Both the position numbers and the translations under genes were made by a program. The notes under the pieces were generated by a model. That model did no database searches, was not told the origin of the DNA, and worked only from the letters and a program-made list of their open reading frames with translations. From contig JAZNOL010000014.1 in NCBI GenBank assembly GCA_045580815.1, forward strand, positions 1-57,244: a DNA stretch of 57,244 nucleotides. Reading direction: 5' to 3'. Positions 1 through 8,985 of the stretch are shown in pieces; positions within the stretch are counted from its first letter, which is position 1, and every line of letters begins with the position of its first letter. The stretch comes from JAZNOL01 sp045580815. GTDB lineage: Bacteria; Bacillota; Clostridia; RUG12999.

Positions 1-2
1 TG

Positions 3-1280
3 ACAATTAAACCGCCAAAAAAGAAAACTATGTACGCAAAAGAAGGGTTTATTACAGTTGCATTAAGCTGGATTGTAATGAGTGTTTTTGGTGCAATCCC
101 ATTTATTATATCCGGCAGTATTCCGAATTTCATAAATGCTGTTTTTGAAACTGCATCAGGATTCACAACAACAGGGGCTTCTGTTTTGACGGATGTTGAG
201 GTTTTACCCAAAAGTGTGCTTTTTTGGAGAAGTTTTACTCATTGGATAGGTGGAATGGGTGTTCTCGTGTTTTTGGTTGCTTTTTTACCACTTTCCGGTG
301 GCGACAACCAATACTTGATTAAAGCAGAAAGTCCCGGTCCGTCTGTTACAAAACTTGTCCCTCGTGTAAAATCCAGTGCAAAAATCTTATACTTAATATA
401 TATATTTATTACCGTTGTCGAAATAAGTCTGCTTCTTATCGGAAAAATGCCTTTATTTGAGGCGTTGACAACAACCTTCGGTACAGTTGGCACCGGTGGC
501 TTCGGGGTTAAAAATTCAAGTATTGCTAATTATTCGCCGTACATTCAGAATGTGATAACAGTATTTATGATAATTTCCGGTATTGATTTTACTTTTTATT
601 ATCTTATTTTAATAAAACGGTTCAACTCTGCATTCCATATGGAAGAAATCAGAACCTACTTACTGATAATTCTGACATCATCCATTATAATATTCATAAA
701 TTGTCGCGATATGTTTTCTACTTTTTCCGAAGGACTACGGCACAGCTTTTTTCAAGTAAGTACAATAATAACAACCACCGGATTTGCAACAATAGATTTT
801 GATCAGTGGCCTGAACTTTCAAAAAGCATTCTTGTTTTACTAATGTTTATAGGTGCGTGTGCCGGCAGTACCGGTGGCGGTATAAAGGTTTCAAGAATAG
901 TGATATTTTTAAAAAGCATCGTAAAAGAAATTAAAATTGCCGCCCATCCAAGAAGCACAATTAAAACAAAAATGAACGGACGTACAATTGAGCACGAAAC
1001 AATTCGTGCCGTAAATGTTTATATGGCTGCATATATTACAATACTTGCCGTATCAATTTTATTGATAAGTGTTGACAACCGTGATTTTACAACAAATTTT
1101 ACTGCTGTTGCTGCAACGCTCAACAACATAGGTCCCGGACTTGCCGGCGTAGGTCCTACATCCAACTTTTCAGAGTATTCATGTTTTTCAAAAATAATTT
1201 TAACTTTTGATATGCTTATTGGAAGGCTGGAAATATTCCCACTATTAGTATTATTTTCACCTAACGCATGGAAAAAATAA
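3..1280 (+). CDS. trkH: TrkH/KtrB-type potassium uptake subunit, 5'-truncated
   Basis: Membrane subunit of a Trk/Ktr potassium uptake system, which works with a cytoplasmic TrkA/KtrA partner not present here. The frame is open from base 3 with no stop before the ATG at 30, and the residues before that ATG (TIKPPKKKT) look like TrkH, so the gene begins outside the window and roughly 60-70 N-terminal residues are missing. The family's selectivity-filter loops are visible as TTTGAS, GTVGTGGFG, ITTTGFAT and NNIGPGLAG. The C-terminus LEIFPLLVLFSPNAWKK is typical of complete family members, so the 3' end is intact. Several membrane segments alternate with these loops. A strong hairpin terminator follows directly. 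Family assignment is secure; Trk versus Ktr type is not resolved. Confidence 0.93.
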   Translation, partial: TIKPPKKKTMYAKEGFITVALSWIVMSVFGAIPFIISGSIPNFINAVFETASGFTTTGASVLTDVEVLPKSVLFWRSFTHWIGGMGVLVFLVAFLPLSGGDNQYLIKAESPGPSVTKLVPRVKSSAKILYLIYIFITVVEISLLLIGKMPLFEALTTTFGTVGTGGFGVKNSSIANYSPYIQNVITVFMIISGIDFTFYYLILIKRFNSAFHMEEIRTYLLIILTSSIIIFINCRDMFSTFSEGLRHSFFQVSTIITTTGFATIDFDQWPELSKSILVLLMFIGACAGSTGGGIKVSRIVIFLKSIVKEIKIAAHPRSTIKTKMNGRTIEHETIRAVNVYMAAYITILAVSILLISVDNRDFTTNFTAVAATLNNIGPGLAGVGPTSNFSEYSCFSKIILTFDMLIGRLEIFPLLVLFSPNAWKK

Positions 1281-1287
1281 TATTAAA

Positions 1288-1331
1288 AAAGGCTTTAGCA
1301 AAATGAAATCATTTTACTAAAGCCTTTTTTT
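1288..1331. terminator. Bidirectional intrinsic terminator
   Basis: Long A-T-capped hairpin with arms AAAGGCTTTAG and CTAAAGCCTTT, flanked by A and T runs on both sides. It lies between the convergent trkH (plus) and the 173-residue membrane protein (minus), so it can stop transcription from both. Confidence 0.88.
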
Positions 1332-1336
1332 GTGGA

Positions 1337-1858
1337 CTATTTTAAATTTTTAAGATATTTTTCTGCCATAACAAAAAACTGATTGCCGAATATACTTAAA
1401 AAAACGTCATACAGCACCATGATCAAAATTTCGCCAAAAAACAAGGCAATATACACATAACCTGTTATTTTCTGACTCTCCGCTGCAAAGATATAAAATC
1501 CTATAAGAAAAACAGCGGATATAACCGCAAAACAGATAATTTTTAAAATCCATTCGATTTTTATATTGTTTTTCTGTTCAATAAAGGATTTTACAATTGC
1601 ATACAATCCAAAAAACAATGTATACCCTGCGGCATAAAATTTGTTGGGTAAAAGTATAAACAATAATGCTGCAACCGCTCCGTAGTGTGCAAATGCAAAT
1701 TTTCTGCCGCATGTTTTTGTTGTCAGCATTACTGCAAGTGTCGAAAGAGCCACTGCCGCAAGCTGCAAAGTGCCAACAGCGGTTGCAATATATAAAACTG
1801 CAACAATAACAGCGGCAAGCACAGCTGAAAAAGTAAGTTTTGAAGTGTTCGTTTTCAT
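1337..1858 (-). CDS. Integral membrane protein of unknown function, 173 aa
   Basis: I do not recognise a family with confidence. The protein is almost entirely hydrophobic, with about five or six predicted membrane segments (roughly residues 8-24, 27-43, 56-73, 78-92, 104-126 and 133-156), a short basic N-terminus (MKTNTSK) and a basic C-terminal tail (AEKYLKNLK). The architecture recalls small substrate-binding membrane proteins such as ECF S-components, but no signature supports that. It starts 18 bases after the tlyA stop with an AAAGGAAA ribosome site, so it is probably the third gene of the dxs-tlyA operon. The shared terminator lies just past its stop. Confidence 0.7.
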   Translation of the reverse strand: MKTNTSKLTFSAVLAAVIVAVLYIATAVGTLQLAAVALSTLAVMLTTKTCGRKFAFAHYGAVAALLFILLPNKFYAAGYTLFFGLYAIVKSFIEQKNNIKIEWILKIICFAVISAVFLIGFYIFAAESQKITGYVYIALFFGEILIMVLYDVFLSIFGNQFFVMAEKYLKNLK

Positions 1859-1876
1859 TTTTTTATTTCCTTTTGA

Positions 1877-2680
1877 CTAGTTGTCAAGCATATCATGAGC
1901 GTTTTTTACAACTGCTTTTATTTCGCTCTCAAGCACTGTTGTTTCGCCGTTTTTTTCAATATATATAAGATATTCTATGTTGCCTTCGGGTCCTTTTATC
2001 GGTGAAAAATCAAGACCCTTTACACCAAGTCCGTTATCGTTGCAAAAAGTGTAAATAGCTTCAACAACTTCTTCGTGAACAGCAGGGTCACGTACAACGC
2101 CTTTTTTGCCTACCTTTTCACGTCCGGCTTCAAACTGTGGTTTTATCAGGCACATAACATGTCCGTTTTCAGAAAGCAGTTCTTTTATGACAGGTAAAAC
2201 AAGTTTAAGTGAAATAAAAGACACATCCACAGAAGTAAAATCAATTTCGTCCGGAACATTTTCGTGTGTAAGATAACGGGCGTTTGTTCTTTCAAGATTT
2301 ACAACACGCTCATCGCAACGCAGTTTCCATGCAAGCTGTCCGTAGCCCACATCAACTGAATAAACCTTAACTGCTCCGTTTTGAAGCATACAATCGGTAA
2401 AGCCGCCTGTTGATGCACCCACATCCATACATACACAGCCGATAAGGTCAATTGAAAAGCTGTCAACCGCCTTTTCCAATTTGTAGCCGCCTCGGCTTAC
2501 ATAGGGCATCTGCTTGCCTCTCATTTCAACGACATCGTCCTCTTTAATCATTGTTCCGGCTTTGTCTTCTTTCTGGTCGTTTACAAAAATTATTCCCGAC
2601 ATAATGTATGCTTTTGCCTTTTCACGCGTTTCAGCATAACCGTTTTCTGTCAGATATACATCAAGCCTTTGCTTTGGCAT
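1877..2680 (-). CDS. tlyA: TlyA-family rRNA 2'-O-methyltransferase
   Basis: S4-domain RNA methyltransferase of the TlyA (hemolysin A) family, which methylates rRNA using S-adenosylmethionine in characterised members. Residues 1-60 form the S4 RNA-binding domain (RLDVYLTENGYAETREKAK, then a YVSRGGYKLEKA segment). Residues 80-240 form the FtsJ-like methyltransferase, with the SAM-binding loop CMDVGASTGGFTDCML and the KPQFEAGREKVGKKGVV segment. Length 267 aa is normal. Its start lies 20 bases inside the end of dxs, implying translational coupling; the dxs-tlyA pairing is common in Firmicutes. Whether the Clostridial enzyme methylates 16S, 23S or both cannot be judged. Confidence 0.93.
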   Translation of the reverse strand: MPKQRLDVYLTENGYAETREKAKAYIMSGIIFVNDQKEDKAGTMIKEDDVVEMRGKQMPYVSRGGYKLEKAVDSFSIDLIGCVCMDVGASTGGFTDCMLQNGAVKVYSVDVGYGQLAWKLRCDERVVNLERTNARYLTHENVPDEIDFTSVDVSFISLKLVLPVIKELLSENGHVMCLIKPQFEAGREKVGKKGVVRDPAVHEEVVEAIYTFCNDNGLGVKGLDFSPIKGPEGNIEYLIYIEKNGETTVLESEIKAVVKNAHDMLDN

Positions 2681-4523
2681 TTAAAAATTCATCTCCTGTA
2701 ATTTTTGCAATATTTTCGGCATCAAGCCCGCAATTTTTCATAAGAATATCACGTTTTCCGTGATTAAGCGGCACATTTTCAATTGATAAGCATTTCAGCC
2801 GGCAATCCGGGTTCAGATTTGAATGTAATAAAGCTATTTCCTCCCCTAATCCGCCGTCAGAAATATTATCTTCAACAGTAACCATAACTGAGTATTTATC
2901 AAAAAGTTGTTTGATTAGCTCTGTATCAATAGGCTTTACAAATCTCATATCTGCAACTGCAACGTTTATCCCTTGGCTATCAAGCCTGCTTGCAGCATCA
3001 AGTGCCACAGAAACGGTGCTTCCGGCAGTAATTATAACAGCATCTTTGCCGTCTTTTAAAATCTCGCCTTTTCCGTATTCAATATCAGTTTTGTATTCAA
3101 TGTTTTTTTCTTCCGAGCCTCTCGGGTATCTTACAGCAACCGGACCACTACATTTGTTTACAGCAAAATCAAGCATTTTCTCAAGCTCGCTGTAACATGA
3201 CGGCGCCATAACCATCATGTTCGGAATAGTCCTCAAATACGATAAATCATATATTCCCTGATGTGTTGCACCGTCGGCACCTACAATTCCTGCTCTGTCA
3301 ACAGCAAAAACAACATGAAGGTTCTGCAAAGCAACATCATGCAGAATCTGGTCATATGCTCTTTGTAAAAATGTTGAATATACAGCAAAAACAGGAATAA
3401 TACCCATTTTAGCCATACCGGCACACATGGTTACTGCGTGCTGTTCGGCAATACAAACATCGAAATACCTTTCGGGAAATTTGTTTCTGAACTCTGTTAA
3501 ACCTGTGCCGTCAGGCATTGCCGCTGTAACCGCAACAATTTTCTCGTTGTTTTCAGCAAGCGTACAGAGGTGTTTTCCAAAAACCGAAGAATAGTCGCTG
3601 TTTCCAGAAAAAATTTCACCGGTTTCAACATCAAAACACGAAACGCCGTGAAATCTTTTTGGTTTTTCTTCGGCAGGAATATAGCCTTTTCCCTTTTTAG
3701 TAATGACATGTATTACAACATTTTCGTCGGTATTTTTTACCCGCTGAAAAATCTTTATAAGGGTTTTGATGTCATGACCGTCATAGGGGCCAAGGTATCT
3801 AAATCCAAGTGCTTCAAAAATGTTTTCTTTAAGAAAAAGCCTTTTTACAGTTTCTTTAAATCCGTATGCAATTTTCCAAAGTGTTTTCTTATTAGAAAGA
3901 GATTTTTCTGTTGCACGCTTAATTCTATTGTAAACATTACCGCTTCTAAGATTACTCAGTTGCCTGGATAATCCGCCGACATTTCTTGAAATAGACATCT
4001 GGTTGTCATTTAAAACAACAATCATGCCCTGGTCTTTTTGCCCTGCATCTGCTAATGCCTCACAAGCCATTCCGCCGGTTAATGCACCGTCTCCGATAAC
4101 GCTGACAACTTTATAATCTTTGCCCAAAAGCTCTCTTGCCCGTATCATTCCTAAAGCGGCAGACACTGATGTGCTGCTGTGCCCTGTGTCAAAACAGTCC
4201 GCTTCATTTTCGGCAGTTTTGGGGAAACCGGAAATACCACCATAGGTACGCAGGCTGTTAAAACTGTCTTTGCGTCCGTTGATTATTTTGTGAACATAGC
4301 ATTGGTGACCTACGTCCCATATAATCTTATCTTCGGGAACATCAAAAACATAATTAAGTGCAACTGTAATTTCTGTAACTCCCAAATTTGAAGCAAGATG
4401 TCCGCCTGTTTTTGAAATTGTTTCAACAAGAAGTTTTCTGACCTCTTCACAATATTCAGACAATTGGTTTATATTTAATTTTTTTAAGTCTTCGGCATTG
4501 TTTACTGTATCTAAAATATTCAA
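2661..4523 (-). CDS. dxs: 1-deoxy-D-xylulose-5-phosphate synthase
   Basis: Thiamine-diphosphate enzyme condensing pyruvate and glyceraldehyde-3-phosphate, the first step of the MEP isoprenoid pathway. Visible signatures: TGGHLASNLG near the N-terminus, DTGHSSTS, the TPP/metal motif GDGALTGG followed by LNDNQMSIS, and the catalytic-glutamate motif CIAEQHAV in the pyrimidine domain. I chose the TTG at 4523: it sits 8 bases after a perfect GGAGG and gives the family-typical N-terminus (M)NILDTVNNAEDLKKL and 620 aa. Upstream ATG codons in the same frame (4538 and earlier) lack a ribosome site and add unconserved residues. A promoter lies at 4577-4605, and tlyA overlaps the 3' end. Confidence 0.96.
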   Translation of the reverse strand: MNILDTVNNAEDLKKLNINQLSEYCEEVRKLLVETISKTGGHLASNLGVTEITVALNYVFDVPEDKIIWDVGHQCYVHKIINGRKDSFNSLRTYGGISGFPKTAENEADCFDTGHSSTSVSAALGMIRARELLGKDYKVVSVIGDGALTGGMACEALADAGQKDQGMIVVLNDNQMSISRNVGGLSRQLSNLRSGNVYNRIKRATEKSLSNKKTLWKIAYGFKETVKRLFLKENIFEALGFRYLGPYDGHDIKTLIKIFQRVKNTDENVVIHVITKKGKGYIPAEEKPKRFHGVSCFDVETGEIFSGNSDYSSVFGKHLCTLAENNEKIVAVTAAMPDGTGLTEFRNKFPERYFDVCIAEQHAVTMCAGMAKMGIIPVFAVYSTFLQRAYDQILHDVALQNLHVVFAVDRAGIVGADGATHQGIYDLSYLRTIPNMMVMAPSCYSELEKMLDFAVNKCSGPVAVRYPRGSEEKNIEYKTDIEYGKGEILKDGKDAVIITAGSTVSVALDAASRLDSQGINVAVADMRFVKPIDTELIKQLFDKYSVMVTVEDNISDGGLGEEIALLHSNLNPDCRLKCLSIENVPLNHGKRDILMKNCGLDAENIAKITGDEFLNAKAKA

Positions 4524-4576
4524 GTAATGTGCCTCCATATATTTTTCATTAGCAAATCTAAACATATTATATAATA

Positions 4577-4605
4577 ATAATACCACATTTAACACGTTTT
4601 GTAAA
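4577..4605 (-). promoter_or_regulatory. Sigma-A-type promoter of dxs operon
   Basis: Read on the minus strand: TTTACA, 17-base spacer ending in TGG, then TATTAT, an extended -10 arrangement. It faces dxs and is divergent from the mnmE promoter about 40 bases away. Confidence 0.65.
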
Positions 4606-4643
4606 GCAAAACCACGATTTTTTTATAATTTTTTGCAATTCTA

Positions 4644-4672
4644 TTGAAAAAAAACAAAAATTGTGATATAAT
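4644..4672 (+). promoter_or_regulatory. Sigma-A-type promoter of mnmE-tsaD
   Basis: TTGAAA, 17-base spacer, TATAAT, with TGA directly before the -10 hexamer (extended -10). It lies 38 bases upstream of the mnmE start codon and has no competing signal nearby. Confidence 0.8.
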
Positions 4673-4709
4673 GGCAATGTTAATATTATAATGTTAAGGA
4701 TTGTTTTTT

Positions 4710-6080
4710 ATGATGTTTTCAGATACTATTGTCGCTATTGCAACTCCGCCGGGATTTGGCGGAATAAGCATAGTCCGGCTCAGCGGAAAAAACAGCATTG
4801 ATATTGTAAATAAACTATTTTCCAAGGACATCGGTAATGCTGACGGTTACACAATTCATTACGGCAAAATAACCGATAATAACGGCAAAGTTCTTGACGA
4901 GGTGCTTGTGAGCGTTTTTCGTGCACCAAAGTCGTATACAGGAGAAAACTCGGTTGAGATTAACTGTCACGGCGGCATGACCGGAGCAAACGCAATTTTA
5001 TTGCAATGCATTAAAAGCGGTGCAAGGGCGGCACTTGGCGGCGAATTTACAAAACGTGCTTTTTTAAACGGCAAAATTGATTTGGCACAGGCAGAAGCTG
5101 TTGCGGATATTATTAATTCCAACAGCGAAAAAGCTCTCTCTCTTGGTGTAAATCAGCTTGGTGGTGCTCTTTCTGGGCAGATTAACAAAGCCCGTGAGCA
5201 TCTTATTACAATAATGGCACAAATAAGTTCTGAGGCAGATTTTCCCGATGAGGGCGTGTCAGGCTTTTCTGATGACAGTTTAAAATCAGAAATATCCGCA
5301 AGTCTTGAAATTCTTTCAAAGCTCCTCGAAACTGCTCATGAAGGCAGATTGGTTCGTGACGGCATTTCTGTTGCTCTTTTGGGAAAACCAAACGCCGGAA
5401 AATCATCTCTTCTCAATGCACTCCTTAATAAAAACAGAGCGATTGTAACAGCTATTCCCGGCACAACACGAGATACTGTTGAAGATTATATGCAGCTTGA
5501 CGGAATAGCCCTCAAAATCATTGATACCGCCGGAATCCGAACTGCATCGGACGAGGTTGAAAAAATTGGTATTGATCTTTCAAAAAAAGCAGCTCAGGAA
5601 GCGGATATATCCATATATGTTGCCGATTTATCAACTGAGCCTGACGCTGACGATAAGCAAATTGCCACACTTTTGAAAGATAAAAAGGTTGTTCTTGTAT
5701 TAAATAAAACCGATATTGCAAAAGACGGATTGGACGAAAAATATAAATTGATTTTTGAAAATGCACCTGTGTGTTATATTTGTGCACAGACAAGCGAAGG
5801 CATTGGCGGCGTAAAAGATACAATCAAAACTATTATAAATACTCAGAATATAAACACCGCTTCATCGGCTATGCTTACAAACATACGCCATATTGAAGCT
5901 GTAACAAACGCATATAATCTTGTTAAAAATTCCATTGACGCATATAACACCGGTATTCCGGCAGATTTTATTTCTGTGGATTTACAGTCTGCAATTGAGC
6001 ACCTTGGTTCTGTTACCGGAATGAATGTTTCTGAAGAGATTGTTGATCGTGTGTTTAAAGATTTTTGCGTCGGAAAATGA
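4710..6080 (+). CDS. mnmE: tRNA uridine-5-carboxymethylaminomethyl modification GTPase MnmE
   Basis: GTPase that works with MnmG to install the (carboxymethyl)aminomethyl group at U34 of certain tRNAs. Residues 1-120 form the N-terminal folate-binding domain (TPPGFGGISIVRLSG). The central G domain has G1 GKPNAGKS at 225-232, the GTTRDTVED switch I motif, DTAG at 272-275 and NKTD further on. The C-terminus ends CVGK, the catalytic-cysteine motif of the family. I chose the ATG at 4710 because AAGGA (4696-4700) is 9 bases upstream; the TTG at 4701 directly abuts the ribosome site. Its usual partner mnmG is not adjacent. The next gene, tsaD, is also a tRNA-modification gene, so they may be co-transcribed. 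Confidence 0.96.
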   Translation: MMFSDTIVAIATPPGFGGISIVRLSGKNSIDIVNKLFSKDIGNADGYTIHYGKITDNNGKVLDEVLVSVFRAPKSYTGENSVEINCHGGMTGANAILLQCIKSGARAALGGEFTKRAFLNGKIDLAQAEAVADIINSNSEKALSLGVNQLGGALSGQINKAREHLITIMAQISSEADFPDEGVSGFSDDSLKSEISASLEILSKLLETAHEGRLVRDGISVALLGKPNAGKSSLLNALLNKNRAIVTAIPGTTRDTVEDYMQLDGIALKIIDTAGIRTASDEVEKIGIDLSKKAAQEADISIYVADLSTEPDADDKQIATLLKDKKVVLVLNKTDIAKDGLDEKYKLIFENAPVCYICAQTSEGIGGVKDTIKTIINTQNINTASSAMLTNIRHIEAVTNAYNLVKNSIDAYNTGIPADFISVDLQSAIEHLGSVTGMNVSEEIVDRVFKDFCVGK

Positions 6081-6103
6081 TTTTTTTGCGGAGGAAACAC
6101 AAA

Positions 6104-7123
6104 TTGAAATATATACTTGGAATAGAAAGTTCCTGTGATGAAACATCTGTTGCAGTTGTTTCTGACGGAAGAAAAATTCATTCAAATGTAATATCTACGC
6201 AGATAGAAACTCACAAACAGTTTGGCGGTGTTGTTCCGGAAATAGCATCAAGAATGCACACCGAGGCAATAAACGCCGTATATAAACAAGCACTTAAAGA
6301 AAGCGCTATTTCTGTTAATGACATTTCAGCAATTGCAGTTACTGCCGGTCCCGGTCTTGTGGGTGCGTTGCTTGTGGGTGTGTCATTTGCCAAATCTCTT
6401 GCGTATGCAACAGACAAACCTCTTGTTCCTGTTCATCATATTGAGGGACACATTGCCGCAAACTATCTGGCTCATGAGAATTTAGAGCCGCCGTTTGTTT
6501 GTCTTGTGGCATCTGGCGGGCACAGTCATATTGTTTATGTTAAAAATCATTATGAGTTTGAAATTTTAGGAAGAAGCCGTGACGACGCGGCAGGAGAAGC
6601 CTTTGACAAAGTTTCGCGCGTGCTTGGTTTCGGTTATCCCGGTGGTCCTGCAATTGAACGCGAAGCAAAAAACGGTGACAAGGATGCAATAAAGTTTCCC
6701 CGTGTTCACTTTGAAAACAGCCTTGATTTCAGCTTTAGCGGAGTCAAAACCTCAGTAATTAACTACCTGCACAAGGCTGAGCAAAAAGGCGAAGAAATCA
6801 ATAAAAACGATGTTGCGGCATCTTTCCAGAATGCAGCAGTTGAAATTTTAACCGAAAATACAATCAAAGCCGCAATTCAGAAACAGGTTAAAACAATTTG
6901 TCTTGCCGGCGGAGTTGCCTCAAACACTGCCCTTAGACAGTCGCTTTATAACAAGGCAAAGCAGATAGGTGCCGAGCTTTACTATCCCCCACCCGTTTTA
7001 TGTACTGACAACGCAGCAATGATTGCGGCGGCGGGTTTTTATGAATTTGAAAACAAAACACAAGCTGATTTATCACTTAACGCCTATCCATCGGTTTCTC
7101 TTGGTGATAAATTTGCTCTTTGA
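6104..7123 (+). CDS. tsaD: tRNA N6-threonylcarbamoyladenosine synthase subunit TsaD
   Basis: Catalytic subunit transferring the threonylcarbamoyl group from threonylcarbamoyl-AMP to A37 of ANN-decoding tRNAs, together with TsaB and TsaE (not in the window). The ASKHA-fold N-terminus reads ILGIESSCDETS, and the metal site HHIEGH is present. The segment SGGHSHIV and the later CLAGGVASN nucleotide-binding motif are also clear. I place the start at TTG 6104: GGAGG at 6090-6094 is 9 bases upstream and the result is a standard N-terminus of 339 aa. Upstream ATG codons overlap the mnmE stop and add an unconserved basic stretch. It lies 23 bases after mnmE, consistent with one operon. Confidence 0.95.
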   Translation: MKYILGIESSCDETSVAVVSDGRKIHSNVISTQIETHKQFGGVVPEIASRMHTEAINAVYKQALKESAISVNDISAIAVTAGPGLVGALLVGVSFAKSLAYATDKPLVPVHHIEGHIAANYLAHENLEPPFVCLVASGGHSHIVYVKNHYEFEILGRSRDDAAGEAFDKVSRVLGFGYPGGPAIEREAKNGDKDAIKFPRVHFENSLDFSFSGVKTSVINYLHKAEQKGEEINKNDVAASFQNAAVEILTENTIKAAIQKQVKTICLAGGVASNTALRQSLYNKAKQIGAELYYPPPVLCTDNAAMIAAAGFYEFENKTQADLSLNAYPSVSLGDKFAL

Positions 7124-7258
7124 AAAATGTGTATAATGTGCAAAACTTTATCCACAACACCAAAAACTGTGGATAAGTTACTATACAACTTACTTTTTCA
7201 GACATTTAATGTTAAAAAGTGTGTTGAAAACCAAAAAATATTGTGGAGGTAATTACAA
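7124..7258 (+). other. Leader region upstream of fhs
   Basis: 135-base gap between tsaD and fhs. It holds a TATAAT-like hexamer at 7132-7137 without a convincing -35, the inverted DnaA-box pair at 7148-7176, and a strong GGAGG ribosome site ending 9 bases before the fhs ATG. I see no THF-riboswitch consensus. Confidence 0.5.
7148..7176. promoter_or_regulatory. Inverted pair of perfect DnaA-box sequences
   Basis: TTATCCACA at 7148-7156 and its exact reverse complement TGTGGATAA at 7168-7176, separated by 11 bases. Both match the canonical 9-base DnaA box with no mismatch. They lie between tsaD and fhs, downstream of a possible -10. The pair could be a DnaA binding or regulatory site, or the two arms could simply form an RNA hairpin in the fhs leader. 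No dnaA, dnaN or AT-rich unwinding region is present, so this is not called an origin. Confidence 0.5.
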
Positions 7259-8926
7259 ATGAAAACAGACATTGAAATTGCAAGAGAATGCAAATTGCAG
7301 CCTATTGAAGAAATTGCTGCAAAAATCGGTATAAGCCGCGACGACCTTGAGTTTTACGGCAAATACAAAGCAAAACTCAGCGATGAGCTTATTGAAAAGC
7401 TTTCCTCAAACAAAGAGGGTAAACTCATTCTTGTTACAGCTATTAACCCAACACCTGCCGGCGAAGGAAAATCAACAGTTTCGGTTTCTCTTGCCCAGGC
7501 GATGAGCAAAATCGGCACAAAAACAATGCTTGCACTGCGTGAGCCTTCACTTGGTCCGGTTTTCGGTATTAAAGGCGGTGCCGCAGGTGGCGGTTATTCA
7601 CAGGTTGTTCCTATGGAAGATATTAATCTGCATTTCACAGGCGACCTGCACGCTATGACAGCGGCAAACAATCTGCTTTCTGCTCTTATAGACAACCATC
7701 TTCAGCAGGGCAACGAACTCGGAATCAATCCTAAAAGAATTGTATGGAAACGTTGTCTCGACATTAACGACAGAGCACTCCGCAGCGTTATTGTAGGTAT
7801 GGGTGCACCGGCTGACGGTGTTGTTCGTCAGGATGGTTTCCAGAATACTGTTGCTTCTGAAATTATGGCAATTATGTGTCTTGCAGAAAATATGGAAGAC
7901 CTTAAAAACAGACTTTCAAAAATTATTGTTGCATATACTTACGCAGGCAAACCGGTTACTGCTGCTGATTTAAAAGCTGTTGGTTCAATGGCTGTTCTGC
8001 TTAAAGACGCACTTAAACCTAACCTTGTTCAGACGCTGGAAAACACACCCTGTCTTATCCACGGCGGACCTTTTGCGAACATCGCTCACGGCTGTAACAG
8101 TGTACGTGCAACAAAAACAGCACTTCGTCTTGGTGATTACTGCGTAACCGAAGCAGGCTACGGTGCTGACCTTGGCGGTGAAAAATTCCTTGATATAAAA
8201 TGTGTTCTTGCAGGTCTTAAACCTCAGGCTGTTGTGGTTGTTGCAACAGTTCGTGCACTTAAATATAACGGCGGCGTTGCAAAAGATGCACTCACAACAG
8301 AAAATGTTGAGGCACTCAAAAAAGGTCTCCCCAACCTTGGCAAACACATCGAAAACATTCAGTCAACCGGAATCAATCCCATTGTTGCTCTTAACCGTTT
8401 TGCTTGTGATACTGATGCAGAGCTTAAAACAGTTATGGAATATTGTGAAAACTTAGGCGTAAGTGTAAGCCTTTGTGAAGGCTTTGCCAAAGGTGGCGAA
8501 GGTGCAATTGACCTTGCAAATAAGGTTGTGGCAGCAACAGAAAATTATGTGGATTACAAACCGTTCTACGACAAAAATGCACCTATTAAAGAAAAAATTG
8601 AAACAATTGTTAAAAAAGTTTACGGTGGTAGCGGCGTATCATACAGCGCAGCAGCAGAAAAAGCAATCAAAGAAATTGAAGCACTTGGTTTTGACAAAAT
8701 CCCTGTATGTATGGCAAAAACTCAGTATTCACTTTCCGATAACGCAACACTTCTGGGTCGCCCCGAAGGCTTTACCGTAAATGTTCGTGAAGTAAGAGTT
8801 TCAGCAGGTGCAGGCTTTGTTGTTGCAATAACGGGCGAAATTATGACAATGCCCGGTCTGCCCAAAGTTCCGGCGGCAAACAACATCGATATTGACGAAA
8901 ACGGCGTAATCGACGGACTGTTCTAA
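7259..8926 (+). CDS. fhs: Formate--tetrahydrofolate ligase
   Basis: ATP-dependent synthesis of 10-formyl-tetrahydrofolate from formate, the entry of formate into one-carbon metabolism and the methyl branch of the Wood-Ljungdahl pathway. The phosphate-binding loop PTPAGEGKST lies at residues 64-73. Family blocks EPSLGPVFGIKGGAAGGGY, GDLHAMTAANNLL and GGPFANIAHGCNS follow. Length 555 aa is normal. The ATG at 7259 has a GGAGG site 9 bases upstream and starts a typical N-terminus (MKTDIEIARECKLQPI). The gene looks monocistronic: it is followed at once by a strong terminator and a convergent gene. Fhs alone does not prove acetogenesis. Confidence 0.97.
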   Translation: MKTDIEIARECKLQPIEEIAAKIGISRDDLEFYGKYKAKLSDELIEKLSSNKEGKLILVTAINPTPAGEGKSTVSVSLAQAMSKIGTKTMLALREPSLGPVFGIKGGAAGGGYSQVVPMEDINLHFTGDLHAMTAANNLLSALIDNHLQQGNELGINPKRIVWKRCLDINDRALRSVIVGMGAPADGVVRQDGFQNTVASEIMAIMCLAENMEDLKNRLSKIIVAYTYAGKPVTAADLKAVGSMAVLLKDALKPNLVQTLENTPCLIHGGPFANIAHGCNSVRATKTALRLGDYCVTEAGYGADLGGEKFLDIKCVLAGLKPQAVVVVATVRALKYNGGVAKDALTTENVEALKKGLPNLGKHIENIQSTGINPIVALNRFACDTDAELKTVMEYCENLGVSVSLCEGFAKGGEGAIDLANKVVAATENYVDYKPFYDKNAPIKEKIETIVKKVYGGSGVSYSAAAEKAIKEIEALGFDKIPVCMAKTQYSLSDNATLLGRPEGFTVNVREVRVSAGAGFVVAITGEIMTMPGLPKVPAANNIDIDENGVIDGLF

Positions 8927-8942
8927 AAATATTCATGATATG

Positions 8943-8977
8943 AAAAAGCGTGCACCGCTAAGCGGTGCACGCTTTTT
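8943..8977. terminator. Bidirectional intrinsic terminator
   Basis: Perfect 16-base-pair hairpin (arm AAAAAGCGTGCACCGC, loop TAA) with A and T runs in both arms. It sits between fhs (plus) and the end of the nitrogenase-like operon (minus) and can serve both. Confidence 0.93.
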
Positions 8978-8985
8978 GCTCAGTA

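Noticed and set aside
3570..3971. 133-residue plus-strand open frame
   Set aside because: Antisense to dxs, no start signal and no recognisable domain.
4524..4595. Longer dxs start codons upstream of TTG 4523
   Set aside because: They lack a ribosome site, lie in the promoter-proximal leader and add non-conserved residues.
7124..7258. Replication origin
   Set aside because: Only two DnaA boxes, no dnaA/dnaN neighbours and no clear unwinding element.
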